Shown here: piece by piece, positions 45,606 to 54,195 of the stretch | Position numbering within the stretch: the first letter of the stretch is position 1 | Layout: every line of letters begins with the position of its first letter | From: Planotetraspora thailandica | Lineage (GTDB): Bacteria; Actinomycetota; Actinomycetes; Streptosporangiales; Streptosporangiaceae | Assembly: GCF_016863335.1 (NCBI RefSeq) | Contig: NZ_BOOR01000059.1 | Span: 1 to 61,433, forward strand | DNA length: 61,433 nt | Reading direction: 5' to 3' | Translations under genes and position numbers: made by a program | The notes under the pieces: model-generated | Told to the model about the DNA's origin: nothing | The model's input: the letters and a program-made list of their open reading frames with translations, nothing else | Database searches by the model: none

Positions 45606-45981
45606 CGCCGGGGCTCCGTGTCTTTATCGATCGCTCGTGGTCGTTCACCGTGGACGGCGGCATGAGATCGGTCGCCGTCGCCGGTGTCTTCCTTCCCTCG
45701 TCTGGGGGGCGAGCCTTCGGGGTTGACGTATGAATATCTACACCACTTTGGTGGCCGGTCACATCGGCATGACATAGTCCGTTCGGGCGATATCGCCGAT
45801 CCCGGGTGGGGAGGCGGTGTGGCCAGACTGGACCCATGCTGATGTGACCTGTAACACAAGGTTGCCTCATGGATGATAACGGGCCAACCTCGACACGCCG
45901 TCCGTCTGGTAACTGAGCCATTACCTCTGTCTTACGCCGCCGGGTGCTTTCTAGCGTTTTCGCCGATGATGACCGTTATCG
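45606..45981. other. Non-coding interval, no supported gene
   Basis: This 376-bp stretch is less GC-rich than its surroundings. It includes TTGACG at 45723-45728 and a small palindrome CCACTTTGGTGG near 45743. It lies upstream of the DUF5999 start and downstream of the TetR stop on the right. A 15-codon ORF at 45730-45777 lacks a ribosome site. I see no RNA structure or repeat. Confidence 0.4.
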
Positions 45982-46557
45982 TCAGCCTCCCAGGCCTCTG
46001 ATCAGAGCGTCCAGGCCGTGCTCGAAGTCCCGCTCGCCGTCCTCCGTCCTCGCGTTCTGGACCGTCGCGTCCGGGTCGGCCCACCCGGACCGCTGCACCT
46101 CGACCGCGACGCTGCCGAAGACGTAGGCGCGCAGCGCGCGCACCGCCTCGCCCGCACCCTCCAGGCCGGCCTCCTGAAGTTGCTCGACCTGCTCCCGGAC
46201 GGCGATCAGGGCGGCGCCCTTCGACGGCTTGGTCAGGGCCAGCGACAGGACGCCGGGGTGCTCCAGCAGCGCCGTACGGCTCGCGCGTGCCCATGCGCGC
46301 GCCCGCTCCTGCCAGGTGCCGAGCCCGTCCGGGGCGACCTGGACGGCGGTGACGTGCTCGGCGAGCACGTCCATCAGGGCCTCCTTGCCCCGGGGAAGGT
46401 GGTGGTAGATGGCCATCGCCTCCACCTGGAGGGCGTCGCCGAGCCTGCGCATGGTCAGCCTGCGCAGACCCTGCCCGTCGGCGATGTGCAGGGCGGCGTC
46501 GACGATGCGTTCGAGGGACAGGGGGACGGGCGGTCGCTTCGCAGGCATGGCGATCAT
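45982..46557 (-). CDS. TetR-family regulator with C-terminal TetR_C domain
   Basis: The 191-residue regulator has an HTH in LSLERIVDAALHIADGQGLRRLTMRRLGDALQVEAMAIYHHLPRGKEALMD (about 14-65). The C-terminal part resembles TetR_C_1 (WQERARAWARASRTALLEHPGV). It may respond to a tetracycline-like or other drug. Two in-frame ATGs at 46557 and 46548 are possible starts, neither with a strong ribosome site. An imperfect palindrome TTAC-TTC-GTAA sits 17 bp upstream, a probable self-operator. Confidence 0.85.
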   Translation of the reverse strand: MIAMPAKRPPVPLSLERIVDAALHIADGQGLRRLTMRRLGDALQVEAMAIYHHLPRGKEALMDVLAEHVTAVQVAPDGLGTWQERARAWARASRTALLEHPGVLSLALTKPSKGAALIAVREQVEQLQEAGLEGAGEAVRALRAYVFGSVAVEVQRSGWADPDATVQNARTEDGERDFEHGLDALIRGLGG

Positions 46558-46570
46558 GCTGCCACAGGTG

Positions 46571-46588
46571 TCCTTACTTCGTAAAGGA
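46571..46588. promoter_or_regulatory. Operator-like TTAC-N3-GTAA element
   Basis: TTAC TTC GTAA (46574-46584) lies inside the longer imperfect palindrome TCCTTACTTCGTAAAGGA, between the TetR gene and the coiled-coil gene. TetR regulators often use TTTAC-N-GTAAA sites, so self-binding is likely. It could also control the divergent gene. Confidence 0.55.
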
Positions 46589-46671
46589 CGGCGCACCCTG
46601 GTGTGCGCGGTGGCGTGAGGAGCGCGTACGCTACCGGCAGCGATGCGTTGTTCGATCTGGAGGGGCTGACG

Positions 46672-47067
46672 ATGGCGTTTTTCCGTCGGCGGGTGAGCCG
46701 TGAGGCGGACCGCTACCACGCCGACCAGGAGACCGGAGGCAACTTCGGCGCTCTGCTGGAGCAGGCCAGGGAGGCCGAGCAGGCGCTGCGGACCAAGCGC
46801 GCCGCCGGGGCCTCAGCCGAGGAGTTGCGTGAGGCGGGTCTGGCCCTCGACCAGGCCCTGACCGAGGCGCTGAAGGCGGCCGAGGCGAAGCAGCGGGTCA
46901 CGCTGGGTCTGAAGGCCTACGACGACCGCATCGCCCGGCGCAAGGCCCGGGCGACTCCCGAGGGCGCCAAGTGGACCGCCGAGGTGAGCCGCCTGCGCAC
47001 CCTGCGCGAGGAGCACCGGCTGACCGGCATTGCGCGGGTGCCGAGGGCCGGCGTCGCCGGCCGATAG
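46672..47067 (+). CDS. Coiled-coil hypothetical protein
   Basis: The 131-residue basic protein begins MAFFRRRVSREADRYHADQE. A long amphipathic helix follows (LLEQAREAEQALRTKRAAGASAEELREAGLALDQALTEALKAAEAKQ), predicting a coiled coil. No domain is recognised. GGAGGGGCTGACG precedes the ATG at 46672. It is divergent from the TetR gene and ends at a strong hairpin. Confidence 0.55.
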   Translation: MAFFRRRVSREADRYHADQETGGNFGALLEQAREAEQALRTKRAAGASAEELREAGLALDQALTEALKAAEAKQRVTLGLKAYDDRIARRKARATPEGAKWTAEVSRLRTLREEHRLTGIARVPRAGVAGR

Positions 47068-47089
47068 GGCACATGTAGGTCACATGGCA

Positions 47090-47130
47090 ACGGCCGCCAC
47101 CCGGCTTCGGGTGGCGGCCGTCGTCGTTTT
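47090..47130. terminator. Bidirectional 13-bp stem-loop terminator
   Basis: ACGGCCGCCACCC (47090-47102) and its exact complement at 47109-47121 enclose the loop GGCTTC. CGTCGTTTT follows on the + strand. It lies between the convergent ends of the coiled-coil and sigma-factor genes, serving both. Confidence 0.88.
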
Positions 47131-47177
47131 CGCCGGGTCTCAGCCGGCCCAGTCCTCAGCCGGCCGAGGTCTCAGTC

Positions 47178-48509
47178 TCAGCTGGCCCAGTCGAGCAGCG
47201 GGCGCGCGTTGCTCGGGTGGCGGAGCTTGGACAGCGACTCCTTCTCGAGCTGGCGGATGCGCTCGCGGGTCAGGCCGAGATATCTGCCGATCTCGTCGAG
47301 GGTGTGCGGCTTGCCGTCGGTCAGCCCGAAACGCAGGCTCATGATCTTCGCCTCGCGCGGGCTGAGGTTGCCGAGCACGCCCTTCAGCTGCTCGGCCAGC
47401 AGCTGGCGGTCCACGACCTCGGACGCCTCGGGGGAGTCGATGTCCTCGATCAGGTCGCCGATGCGGGTCTCGCCGTCCTCGCCGATCGTGGAGTCGAGGC
47501 TGATCGGCTGCCTGCTGGTGCGGAGCAGCTCCTCGATCTGGTCGGGCGTCTTGTCGAGCTCGGCGGCCAGCTCCTCCGGGGTGGGTTCCCGGCCGAGCCG
47601 CTGATGCATGTCACGCTCGACGCGCGACAGCTTCGACAGCATCTCCAGCACGTGGACGGGCAGGCGGATCGTGCGGGCCGAGTCGGCGAAGCCGCGCTGG
47701 ATGGCCTGCCTGATCCACCACATGGCGTAGGTCGAGAACTTGTAGCCCTTGGTGTAGTCGAACTTCTCCACGGCCCTGATGAGGCCGAGGTTCCCTTCCT
47801 GGACGACGTCGAGCAGGGCCATGCCGCGGTCGGTGTACTTCTTGGCCACCGACACGACCAGGCGGAGGTTGGCCTCCAGCATGTGGTCCTTGGCGCGCTT
47901 GCCGTCGTCGATGACCCACTCGAGGTCCTCGCGTACGCCGGGGGCGAGCTTCTCGCCGCTCTCCAGGGCGCTGTCCAGCTTGTACTCCGCGTACAGGCCG
48001 GCCTCGATGCGCTTGGCCAGCTCGACCTCCTGGGCGGCGGTGAGCAGCGTGCGGCGGCCGATCGACTTGAGGTAGGTGTGCACGGAGTCGCCCATGACCG
48101 ACGAGTTGTCGTCGAGGTCGATCGTGGCCGTGTCTTCGGCGTCCTCGGGGGACCACTCCTCGTCGTCGGCCTCCTCGGCGGGGACGTCCTTGGGGGTGGC
48201 CGCGGTGGTCTTGGCGGTCTTCTTGGCGGCGGCCTGGGCGGCCCGGCGCGTGGTCTTCCTGGCCGGGGTCGCGGCAGCCTTACGGGGAGCCACGGCGGCG
48301 TCGTCGTCCGTGGCCAGGTTCACGCCCGCCTCGGTGAGCTCGCTCAGGATCGAGCGGCCCTCCGCTGGGCTGACCCCGAACCGGGCAAACGCCTCGCGTA
48401 GCTCAGTGAGGGAAAGGTGACCCTTCTCGCGGCCCTGGTCCAGAAGCCGGCCCAGTGGCGTGGGGGTCACCTCGCCCTCGGGCGAGGTTGCCACGGCTGT
48501 GCGGGGCAT
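47178..48509 (-). CDS. Principal-type sigma-70 factor (group 1/2)
   Basis: The 443-residue sigma factor has a region 1.1-like N-terminus (LGRLLDQGREKGHLSLTELREAFARFG) and a Lys/Ala/Thr-rich linker (90-120). Regions 2.1-2.4 follow (LDVVQEGNLGLIRAVEKFDY and STYAMWWIRQAIQRG), with the region 2.3 Trp pair intact. Region 3 and a complete region 4 (LGLTRERIRQLEKESLSKLRH) are present. This resembles RpoD/HrdB-type factors, but the tail SNARPLLDWAS and region 3 differ from HrdB. It may be a principal-like alternative; which one is unresolved. A very strong ribosome site AAGGAGGAGGTG precedes the ATG. Confidence 0.88.
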   Translation of the reverse strand: MPRTAVATSPEGEVTPTPLGRLLDQGREKGHLSLTELREAFARFGVSPAEGRSILSELTEAGVNLATDDDAAVAPRKAAATPARKTTRRAAQAAAKKTAKTTAATPKDVPAEEADDEEWSPEDAEDTATIDLDDNSSVMGDSVHTYLKSIGRRTLLTAAQEVELAKRIEAGLYAEYKLDSALESGEKLAPGVREDLEWVIDDGKRAKDHMLEANLRLVVSVAKKYTDRGMALLDVVQEGNLGLIRAVEKFDYTKGYKFSTYAMWWIRQAIQRGFADSARTIRLPVHVLEMLSKLSRVERDMHQRLGREPTPEELAAELDKTPDQIEELLRTSRQPISLDSTIGEDGETRIGDLIEDIDSPEASEVVDRQLLAEQLKGVLGNLSPREAKIMSLRFGLTDGKPHTLDEIGRYLGLTRERIRQLEKESLSKLRHPSNARPLLDWAS

Positions 48510-48606
48510 GAGGGCACCTCCTCCTTGACGGAGTTCCTTGTTCGTCGGGTGGTTGGCGGGTGGTGGCGGTAGGTCACGCGCACCAGTAGCAATAACGCCG
48601 ACGGGT

Positions 48607-49797
48607 TCAGTTTGTTCCCGGAGGTTCGCCGGGGGAGGAGGTGGAGGCCGCGTGAGCAGGGGCCCGGCGTAGGGCGGCGAGGTCGGGCTTGCCGTTCGGG
48701 AGGGCCGGGATCGAGGGCACGATCTCGACGACGCGGGGTGCCGCGTAAGCGGGAAGCCGCTCCTTGGCGAAGATACGTAGATCTTCGAGTGTCGCCGTTC
48801 CCACGACGACGGCGACGACGATCTCCCCCCACTCCGGGTCGGGCCTGCCGACCACGGCCACGTCGCGCACCCCGGGGTGACCGGCGAGAACCTTGGCGAC
48901 CACGCCTGCCACGACCTTCTGGCCGCCGGTGTTGATGACGTCGTCGGCGCGGCCGAGAACGCTCAGCCGCCCTCCTTCGATCACCCCGAGGTCGGAGGTG
49001 ACGAACCAGCGCCCGTCGACCGGATGGTCGTCGCGGAGGCGGTAGCCCGAGAACAGGACGGGTCCGGCGATCCTGACCCGTCCGTCGTCGCCGATTTCGA
49101 GATCTACATTGTCAAGGGGCGCGCCGTCGTACACGCATCCGCCGCTCGTCTCGCTCATGCCGTACGTGGTGACGACGCGCGCGCCGGCGGCGGCGGCCTC
49201 GGCGAGCAGGCCGGGGGGAGCGGCGGCCCCGCCGAGCAGGATCGTGCGGAACGCCGACACGTCGGCTCCTATGTCGAGCAGCCGCCTGAGCTGGGTCGGG
49301 ACGAGGGAGACGTGGTCGGCGCCGCTCGCGGCGACGGCGGCGGCCGAGAAACGCTCGTGGATGATCGGCTCGCTCCCGCTCAGCAGGGAGCGGACGAGCA
49401 CCTGCATGCCCGAGATGTGGGCCGGCGGCAGGCAGCACAACCAGCGCTGCCCGGCCTGCGCGCCCACCCGGTCGAGCGACGCGCGTGCCGACGACGTGAG
49501 CGCCTCCGCGGTTAGCTCGACGCCTTTGGGCGTCCCCGTGGACCCCGATGTGGCGATGATCACAGTGGCGTTCGTCGCCTGCCCGCCGGGCTCGTGCCGT
49601 ACGCCGTCGGGGGTGACGACGTGGGTGGGCCGCAGCGCGGCGATCGCGGCCTCGATCGCCGTTCGCGGCAGGTCGGGCGAGAGCGGCAGGACGGCCGGGC
49701 CCTCGCCTGACAGCGCATGCCGCACGGCGCTGAACAGCGCGGGCCCCGGTGGCATGAGCAGGGCGTGAACCGGTCGATGTCCGTTAGGGGTCGGCAC
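48607..49797 (-). CDS. menE: o-Succinylbenzoate-CoA ligase
   Basis: The 396-residue AMP-forming ligase activates o-succinylbenzoate with CoA in menaquinone synthesis. Adenylation motif IIATSGSTGTPKGVEL lies near residue 82, TYGMSETSGG near 215, and the RLSVLGRADDVINTGGQKV hinge near 295. The final NGKPDLAAL carries the catalytic Lys. The short N-terminus is normal for actinobacterial MenE. It is divergent from menB by 86 bp, so a shared promoter region is likely. Confidence 0.92.
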   Translation of the reverse strand: MPTPNGHRPVHALLMPPGPALFSAVRHALSGEGPAVLPLSPDLPRTAIEAAIAALRPTHVVTPDGVRHEPGGQATNATVIIATSGSTGTPKGVELTAEALTSSARASLDRVGAQAGQRWLCCLPPAHISGMQVLVRSLLSGSEPIIHERFSAAAVAASGADHVSLVPTQLRRLLDIGADVSAFRTILLGGAAAPPGLLAEAAAAGARVVTTYGMSETSGGCVYDGAPLDNVDLEIGDDGRVRIAGPVLFSGYRLRDDHPVDGRWFVTSDLGVIEGGRLSVLGRADDVINTGGQKVVAGVVAKVLAGHPGVRDVAVVGRPDPEWGEIVVAVVVGTATLEDLRIFAKERLPAYAAPRVVEIVPSIPALPNGKPDLAALRRAPAHAASTSSPGEPPGTN

Positions 49798-49883
49798 GGT
49801 CGTAAGGTTAGTCCGGGTACGGGCGCGTCCGGTTGTGGGGCCGATTCTGACGACTGCCGATAAGTGATGACTGAGGAGCGAGC

Positions 49884-50714
49884 GTGGCCAACGGTCTCGA
49901 CTGGAAGCGGTCAGGCGATTATGAGGACATCGTCTACGAGACCGCGGAGGGCATCGCCAAGATCACGATCAACCGGCCGGAGCGGCACAATGCGTTCCGT
50001 CCGACGACGTTGTTCGAGCTGCGCGATGCGTTCAACATCGCCCAGGAGGACACCGAGGTCGGCGTGATCATCTTCACGGGCGCAGGCGACAAGGCCTTCT
50101 GCTCGGGCGGCGACCAGAAGATCCGCGGCGACGACGGCTACGTCGACGACAAGACCCACGGCATCGGCCGCCTGAACGTCCTGGACCTGCAGGTGCAGAT
50201 CCGCCGGTGCCCCAAGCCGGTCATCGCGATGGTGGCGGGCTACGCGATCGGCGGCGGCCACGTGCTGCACGTGTGCTGCGACCTGACGATCGCGGCAGAC
50301 AACGCCCGCTTCGGGCAGACCGGTCCCAAGGTGGGCTCCTTCGACGGGGGCTACGGCTCCTGGCTGCTCGCCGAGACCGTCGGGCTCAAGCGGGCCCGCG
50401 AGATCTGGTACCTGTGCCGCCAGTACGACGCCGAGACGGCCCTGCAGTGGGGCCTGGTCAACGCGGTGGTCCCCCTCGAGCGGCTGGAGGAGGAGACCGT
50501 CCAGTGGGCGCGTGAGCTGCTGGAGAAGTCGCCGCTCGCGCTCCGCATGCTCAAGGGCGCGCTCAACGCGGTGACCGACGGCGCGGCCGGCATGCAGCAG
50601 TTCGCCGGCGACGCCACGCTTCTGTACTACATGAGCGAGGAGGCCCAGGAGGGCCGCGACGCGTTCAAAGAGAAGCGCACCCCGAACTTCGCGCAGTTCC
50701 CGCGCCGCCCGTAG
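49884..50714 (+). CDS. menB: 1,4-Dihydroxy-2-naphthoyl-CoA synthase
   Basis: The 276-residue crotonase-fold enzyme closes the second ring of the naphthoate in menaquinone synthesis. Motifs are [14 protein letters not shown] near 73, [37 protein letters not shown] near 128-165, and the C-terminal [19 protein letters not shown] tail specific for MenB. The start is GTG. It is followed by menD at 68 bp on the same strand. Confidence 0.95.
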   Translation: MANGLDWKRSGDYEDIVYETAEGIAKITINRPERHNAFRPTTLFELRDAFNIAQEDTEVGVIIFTGAGDKAFCSGGDQKIRGDDGYVDDKTHGIGRLNVLDLQVQIRRCPKPVIAMVAGYAIGGGHVLHVCCDLTIAADNARFGQTGPKVGSFDGGYGSWLLAETVGLKRAREIWYLCRQYDAETALQWGLVNAVVPLERLEEETVQWARELLEKSPLALRMLKGALNAVTDGAAGMQQFAGDATLLYYMSEEAQEGRDAFKEKRTPNFAQFPRRP

Positions 50715-50782
50715 ACGCCGATGACCGCAGATCTGGGCCGGCGGGCACGCCGGTCGAACGGCGAGCCCGCGGGGGGACGGCC

Positions 50783-52432
50783 GTGAACCCGGCCACCGCA
50801 CTCGCCACCGTGCTGACCGACGAACTCGTCAGGTGCGGAGTCACCGACGTCGTGCTGGCCCCCGGCTCGCGCTCGGCGCCGCTCGCGCTGGCCGTCCACG
50901 GCGAATCGCGGCTGCGGCTGCATGTGCGCATCGACGAGAGGTCGGCGTCGTTCCTGGCCCTCGGGCTGGCGAAGCGGTCCGAGCGGCCGGTCGCGCTCAT
51001 CTGCACGTCGGGAACCGCCGCGGCGAACTTCCACCCCGCGGTCGTCGAGGCGTCGGAGTCGGGCGTGCCGCTGCTCGTGCTGACCGCCGACCGGCCGCCC
51101 GAGCTGCGGGACACCGGCGCGAACCAGGCGATCGACCAGATCAAGCTGTACGGCTCGGCCGTCCGATGGTTCGCCGAGATCGGGGTGCCCGAGGACCGGC
51201 CGGGCCAGGTGGCCTACTGGAGGTCGCTCGTCGGGAGGGCCTACCAGCGGGCGCTCGGGCCGGCCGACCCCGGGCCCGTGCACCTGAACGTGCCCTTCCG
51301 CGAGCCGCTGATCCCTGACGGCGACACCAAGTGGTCCGAGTCGCTCGACGGCGACGCCGGAGGCGCGTGGATCAGGGCGAGGGTCGCGCCGCCCGCCTCC
51401 GCCCTGCACATCCCGCCGACCCGCAAGGGAGTGCTGGTGGTCGGGGACGGGGCGCCGGGTGTCCGGCGCTACGTCGCGGCGGCGGGCATGGCTGGATGGC
51501 CTGTCCTGTCGGAGCCCAACGGCGGCGGCCGGTACGGCGACCACGCCATCTCGGCCTACCACTTCCTGCTGTCCGATCCGGACTTCGCCCGGGCCCACCG
51601 TCCCGACGTCGTCGTGACCCTCGGGCGCCCCGGCCTGTCCCGGCCGCTGATGTCGTGGCTGCGGCGGGCAGAGGAGCACATCGTCGTCGCCGGCGACCTC
51701 ACCCGCTGGCCCGACCCGACCCGGTCGGCCACGCAGGTGGCGCAGGCCGTGGAGATCCCCATCGCGGCGGGCGACGACGCGTGGCTGCGGTCGTGGCGGC
51801 AGGCCGACCACGTCGCGAGGGAGGCGATCGACGGCGTTCTGGCCTCCTCGGGCCTGACCGAGCCGCGGCTCGCTCGCGACCTCACGGCGGTGCTGCCCAA
51901 CGGGTCGCTGCTGTTCTGCGGGTCGTCGACGCCGATCAGGGAGCTCGACCAGACCATGCGGCCACGCCGCGGGCTGCGGCTGATGGCCAACCGGGGGGCG
52001 TCGGGGATCGACGGGCTCGTCTCCACGGCCATGGGCGCGGCCCTGGCCCACAACGGCCCCTCGTACGCGCTGATCGGCGACCTGACGCTGCTGCACGACC
52101 AGAACGGCCTGATCCTGGGCCCGCGTGAGCCCCGGCCGGACCTGTGCCTGGTCGTCGTGAACAACGACGGCGGCGGGATCTTCTCGCTGCTGCCCCAGGC
52201 CTCCCTGGAGGGGCCGTTCGAGCGTGTCTTCGGCACCCCCCACGGGGTGGACTTCGGTTATCTGGCCGCGGCCAGCGGCCTGCCGTACACGCTGCTCGAG
52301 GACATCGAGGACCTGCCCAAGGCGATCAAGGGCGAAGGTCTGCGGATGGTCGAGGTGCGCACCGACCGGGCGGCCAACGCGGTCGTCCACGCCGAGATGC
52401 GCGACGCCGTACGGGAGGCGATGCGCTCGTAG
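50783..52432 (+). CDS. menD: SEPHCHC synthase, thiamine-diphosphate dependent
   Basis: The 549-residue ThDP enzyme joins 2-oxoglutarate and isochorismate in menaquinone synthesis. The N-terminal PYR domain has LAPGSRSAPLALAV near 30 and CTSGTAAANFHPAVVEA near 75. The PP domain carries the ThDP motif GDLTLLHDQNGLI...NNDGGGIFSLLPQA near 430-475. The length is typical. It starts with GTG and follows menB closely. Confidence 0.95.
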   Translation: MNPATALATVLTDELVRCGVTDVVLAPGSRSAPLALAVHGESRLRLHVRIDERSASFLALGLAKRSERPVALICTSGTAAANFHPAVVEASESGVPLLVLTADRPPELRDTGANQAIDQIKLYGSAVRWFAEIGVPEDRPGQVAYWRSLVGRAYQRALGPADPGPVHLNVPFREPLIPDGDTKWSESLDGDAGGAWIRARVAPPASALHIPPTRKGVLVVGDGAPGVRRYVAAAGMAGWPVLSEPNGGGRYGDHAISAYHFLLSDPDFARAHRPDVVVTLGRPGLSRPLMSWLRRAEEHIVVAGDLTRWPDPTRSATQVAQAVEIPIAAGDDAWLRSWRQADHVAREAIDGVLASSGLTEPRLARDLTAVLPNGSLLFCGSSTPIRELDQTMRPRRGLRLMANRGASGIDGLVSTAMGAALAHNGPSYALIGDLTLLHDQNGLILGPREPRPDLCLVVVNNDGGGIFSLLPQASLEGPFERVFGTPHGVDFGYLAAASGLPYTLLEDIEDLPKAIKGEGLRMVEVRTDRAANAVVHAEMRDAVREAMRS

Positions 52433-52435
52433 GCC

Positions 52436-52490
52436 TTCTGCCCCGGCTTGTCGTCGATGTGGACGCACCGCTTCGGCGGCAGGGGCAGAA
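52436..52490 (+). terminator. Possible stem-loop after menD
   Basis: TTCTGCCCC (52436-52444) and GGGGCAGAA (52482-52490) form a 9-bp inverted repeat around a 37-nt loop. It begins 4 bp after the menD stop and could end menB-menD transcripts. The long loop makes this tentative. Confidence 0.35.
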
Positions 52491-52550
52491 TGTACCTGTT
52501 TCTCCGGGTCATCTCCTCTTGATCGTTTTCCCCACAGCCCTAGGAGCCCC

Positions 52551-53195
52551 ATGCACGCCGTCGACCAGTGGCTGCAGACCATTCCTTCGGTCTGGGTGTA
52601 CGTCATCGTCGCGGGAGTCGTCGGCCTGGAAAGCCTCGGCATCCCGCTCCCCGGTGAGATCGTGCTGGTCAGCTCGGCCCTGCTCGCCGCGAAGGGCGTC
52701 GTCGACCCGCTCGTCGTGGGCATCTGCGCGAGCGCGGGGGCCGTCGTGGGCGACTCGATCGGCTACCTGATCGGGCGTAAGGGCGGCCAGTCGCTGTTCG
52801 ACCGGCTGGGCCGGCGTTTCCCCAAGCATTTCGGGCCCGCGCACATCGCCAAGGCCGGAGAGATGTTCCATCGGTGGGGCATGTGGGCGGTCTTCATCGG
52901 CCGTTTCGTGGCCCTGCTGCGCATCCTCGCGGGTCCGCTCGCCGGGGCGCTGCGCATGCCGTACTGGCGCTTCGCGGTCGCGAACGTGCTCGGCGGCGTG
53001 TTGTGGGCGGGAGGCACGACAGCAGCCGTCTACTACCTCGGCATCGTGGCCGACAAGTGGATGAAGAACCTCTCGTGGGCGGGCCTGGGCGCCGCGGTCG
53101 TCTTCGGCGTCTGCACCATGATCTGGATGAAGCGCAAGGCGGCCAAGGCCGTCGCGGCCGAGAACGACGCGGCCGCCGAGGTGATCGGGGCGTGA
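52551..53195 (+). CDS. DedA family membrane protein
   Basis: The 214-residue DedA-family protein has about five helices. Conserved motifs are ESLGIPLPGE near 28, GDSIGYLIGRKGG near 65, GRFVALLRILAGPLAGALRMPYWRF near 122 and NVLGGVLWAGG. DedA proteins are membrane transport or lipid scramblase/flippase-type proteins; some move undecaprenyl phosphate. Here the role is unknown. TAGGAGCCCC precedes the ATG. It is 7 bp from the convergent GntR gene. Confidence 0.9.
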   Translation: MHAVDQWLQTIPSVWVYVIVAGVVGLESLGIPLPGEIVLVSSALLAAKGVVDPLVVGICASAGAVVGDSIGYLIGRKGGQSLFDRLGRRFPKHFGPAHIAKAGEMFHRWGMWAVFIGRFVALLRILAGPLAGALRMPYWRFAVANVLGGVLWAGGTTAAVYYLGIVADKWMKNLSWAGLGAAVVFGVCTMIWMKRKAAKAVAAENDAAAEVIGA

Positions 53196-53202
53196 ACCCG
53201 CG

Positions 53203-53940
53203 TCAGCGTTCGATGAGCGTGACCTCGAGGGAGTAGTGGGAGGCGCGGTAGACGTGCGCGCCGTGCTCGACCGCCTTGCCCTGGTCGTCGTAGGTCGTTC
53301 GGGCCATCGTGAGCAGTGGTGCGCCGCGCCGTTCCCCCAGCAGGCGGGCCTCGGCCGGCGTCGCGGCCTTGGCGCCGATGCGCTGGTTGGCGACCCGCAG
53401 CCGCACCCCGGCCGAACGGAGCACCTCGTACAGTCCTCGCTCCTCCAGCACCGCCGCGGTCAGGTCGGCCGGACCGGGCGGCAGCCAGTTGTGGAGCACG
53501 GCGAGCGGCTCTCCTCCGGCGTAGCGGAGCCGTTCGATCCGCAGCACCTCTGCGCCGGGGGCCAGGCCGAGTACCCGGGAGACCTGCTCGTCGGCGGCCA
53601 CGGGCCCTATGGACAGCACCCGGGTCGCGGGCTCCTGCCCGGCGCGGCGCAGGTCGTCGTAGAGGCTGGTCAGCTCGACCGAGCGCTTCACCTGGCCGTG
53701 CACCACCTGGGTGCCGACCCCGCGTTTGCGCACGAGCAGGCCCTTGTCGACCAGGTATTGGATCGCCTGGCGGATCGTCGGGCGTGACAGGCCGAGGCGG
53801 CCGGCCAGTTCGATCTCGTTGTCCAGTCGCGATCCCGGCGGGAGGACGCCGCGGCTGATGGCCGCAGAGATCTGCTCGGCGACCTGGAAATAGAGGGGGA
53901 CCGGGCTCGACCGGTCCAGGTCGATCTCCAGCTCGCTCAT
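53203..53940 (-). CDS. GntR/HutC-family regulator with UTRA domain
   Basis: The 245-residue regulator has a winged helix in residues 14-78 (PVPLYFQVAEQISAAIS, LAGRLGLSRPTIRQAIQYLVDKGLL) and a UTRA ligand domain (EQVSRVLGLAPGAEVLRIERLRYA, RVANQRIGAKAATPAEARLLG). It would bind DNA as a dimer and respond to a small molecule, such as a sugar phosphate or amino acid. GAGGAGGAGAAC precedes the ATG at 53940. Two TGTCNNGACA palindromes sit just upstream. Confidence 0.9.
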   Translation of the reverse strand: MSELEIDLDRSSPVPLYFQVAEQISAAISRGVLPPGSRLDNEIELAGRLGLSRPTIRQAIQYLVDKGLLVRKRGVGTQVVHGQVKRSVELTSLYDDLRRAGQEPATRVLSIGPVAADEQVSRVLGLAPGAEVLRIERLRYAGGEPLAVLHNWLPPGPADLTAAVLEERGLYEVLRSAGVRLRVANQRIGAKAATPAEARLLGERRGAPLLTMARTTYDDQGKAVEHGAHVYRASHYSLEVTLIER

Positions 53941-53981
53941 GTTCTCCTCCTCTGCCGGACCAGATCTTACGGTGGGGAGAA

Positions 53982-54006
53982 TGTCCGGACAAACCATGTC
54001 AAGACA
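53982..54006. promoter_or_regulatory. Two TGTCNNGACA palindromes, GntR operator candidate
   Basis: TGTCCGGACA (53982-53991) and TGTCAAGACA (53997-54006) are spaced 15 bp centre to centre in the 255-bp divergent gap ahead of the GntR/HutC gene. GntR/HutC regulators use such paired inverted repeats around GT-AC cores. Autoregulation is likely; the cupin gene may be included. Confidence 0.75.
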
Positions 54007-54097
54007 AGAGTGATGTTGTCAGGAGGCGTACGGCGGTGAATCTACGCTGTAAAGGCACTCGCGTGGATTCACTCGACGAGCCCCGGGCGTGCCGCCG

Positions 54098-54136
54098 TGC
54101 CGGTCGTGGGTGCCGGTCGTGGGTGCCGGTCGTGGG
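54098..54136 (+). repeat. Three tandem 13-bp repeats TGCCGGTCGTGGG
   Basis: Three exact copies at 54098-54110, 54111-54123 and 54124-54136 lie in the gap 60 bp ahead of the cupin gene. They could be slippage-derived or a regulator array. Confidence 0.8.
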
Positions 54137-54195
54137 TATGGTCTGCGCCGGTCACGCCTGTGTGGTTCGGCCACGGCCCGGAGGAGGAGATCGTC

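Noticed and set aside
45730-45777. 15-codon ORF (MNIYTTLVAGHIGMT) in the 376-bp gap near a TTGACG element
   Set aside because: It has no ribosome site, no structure downstream and no regulated gene following on that strand.
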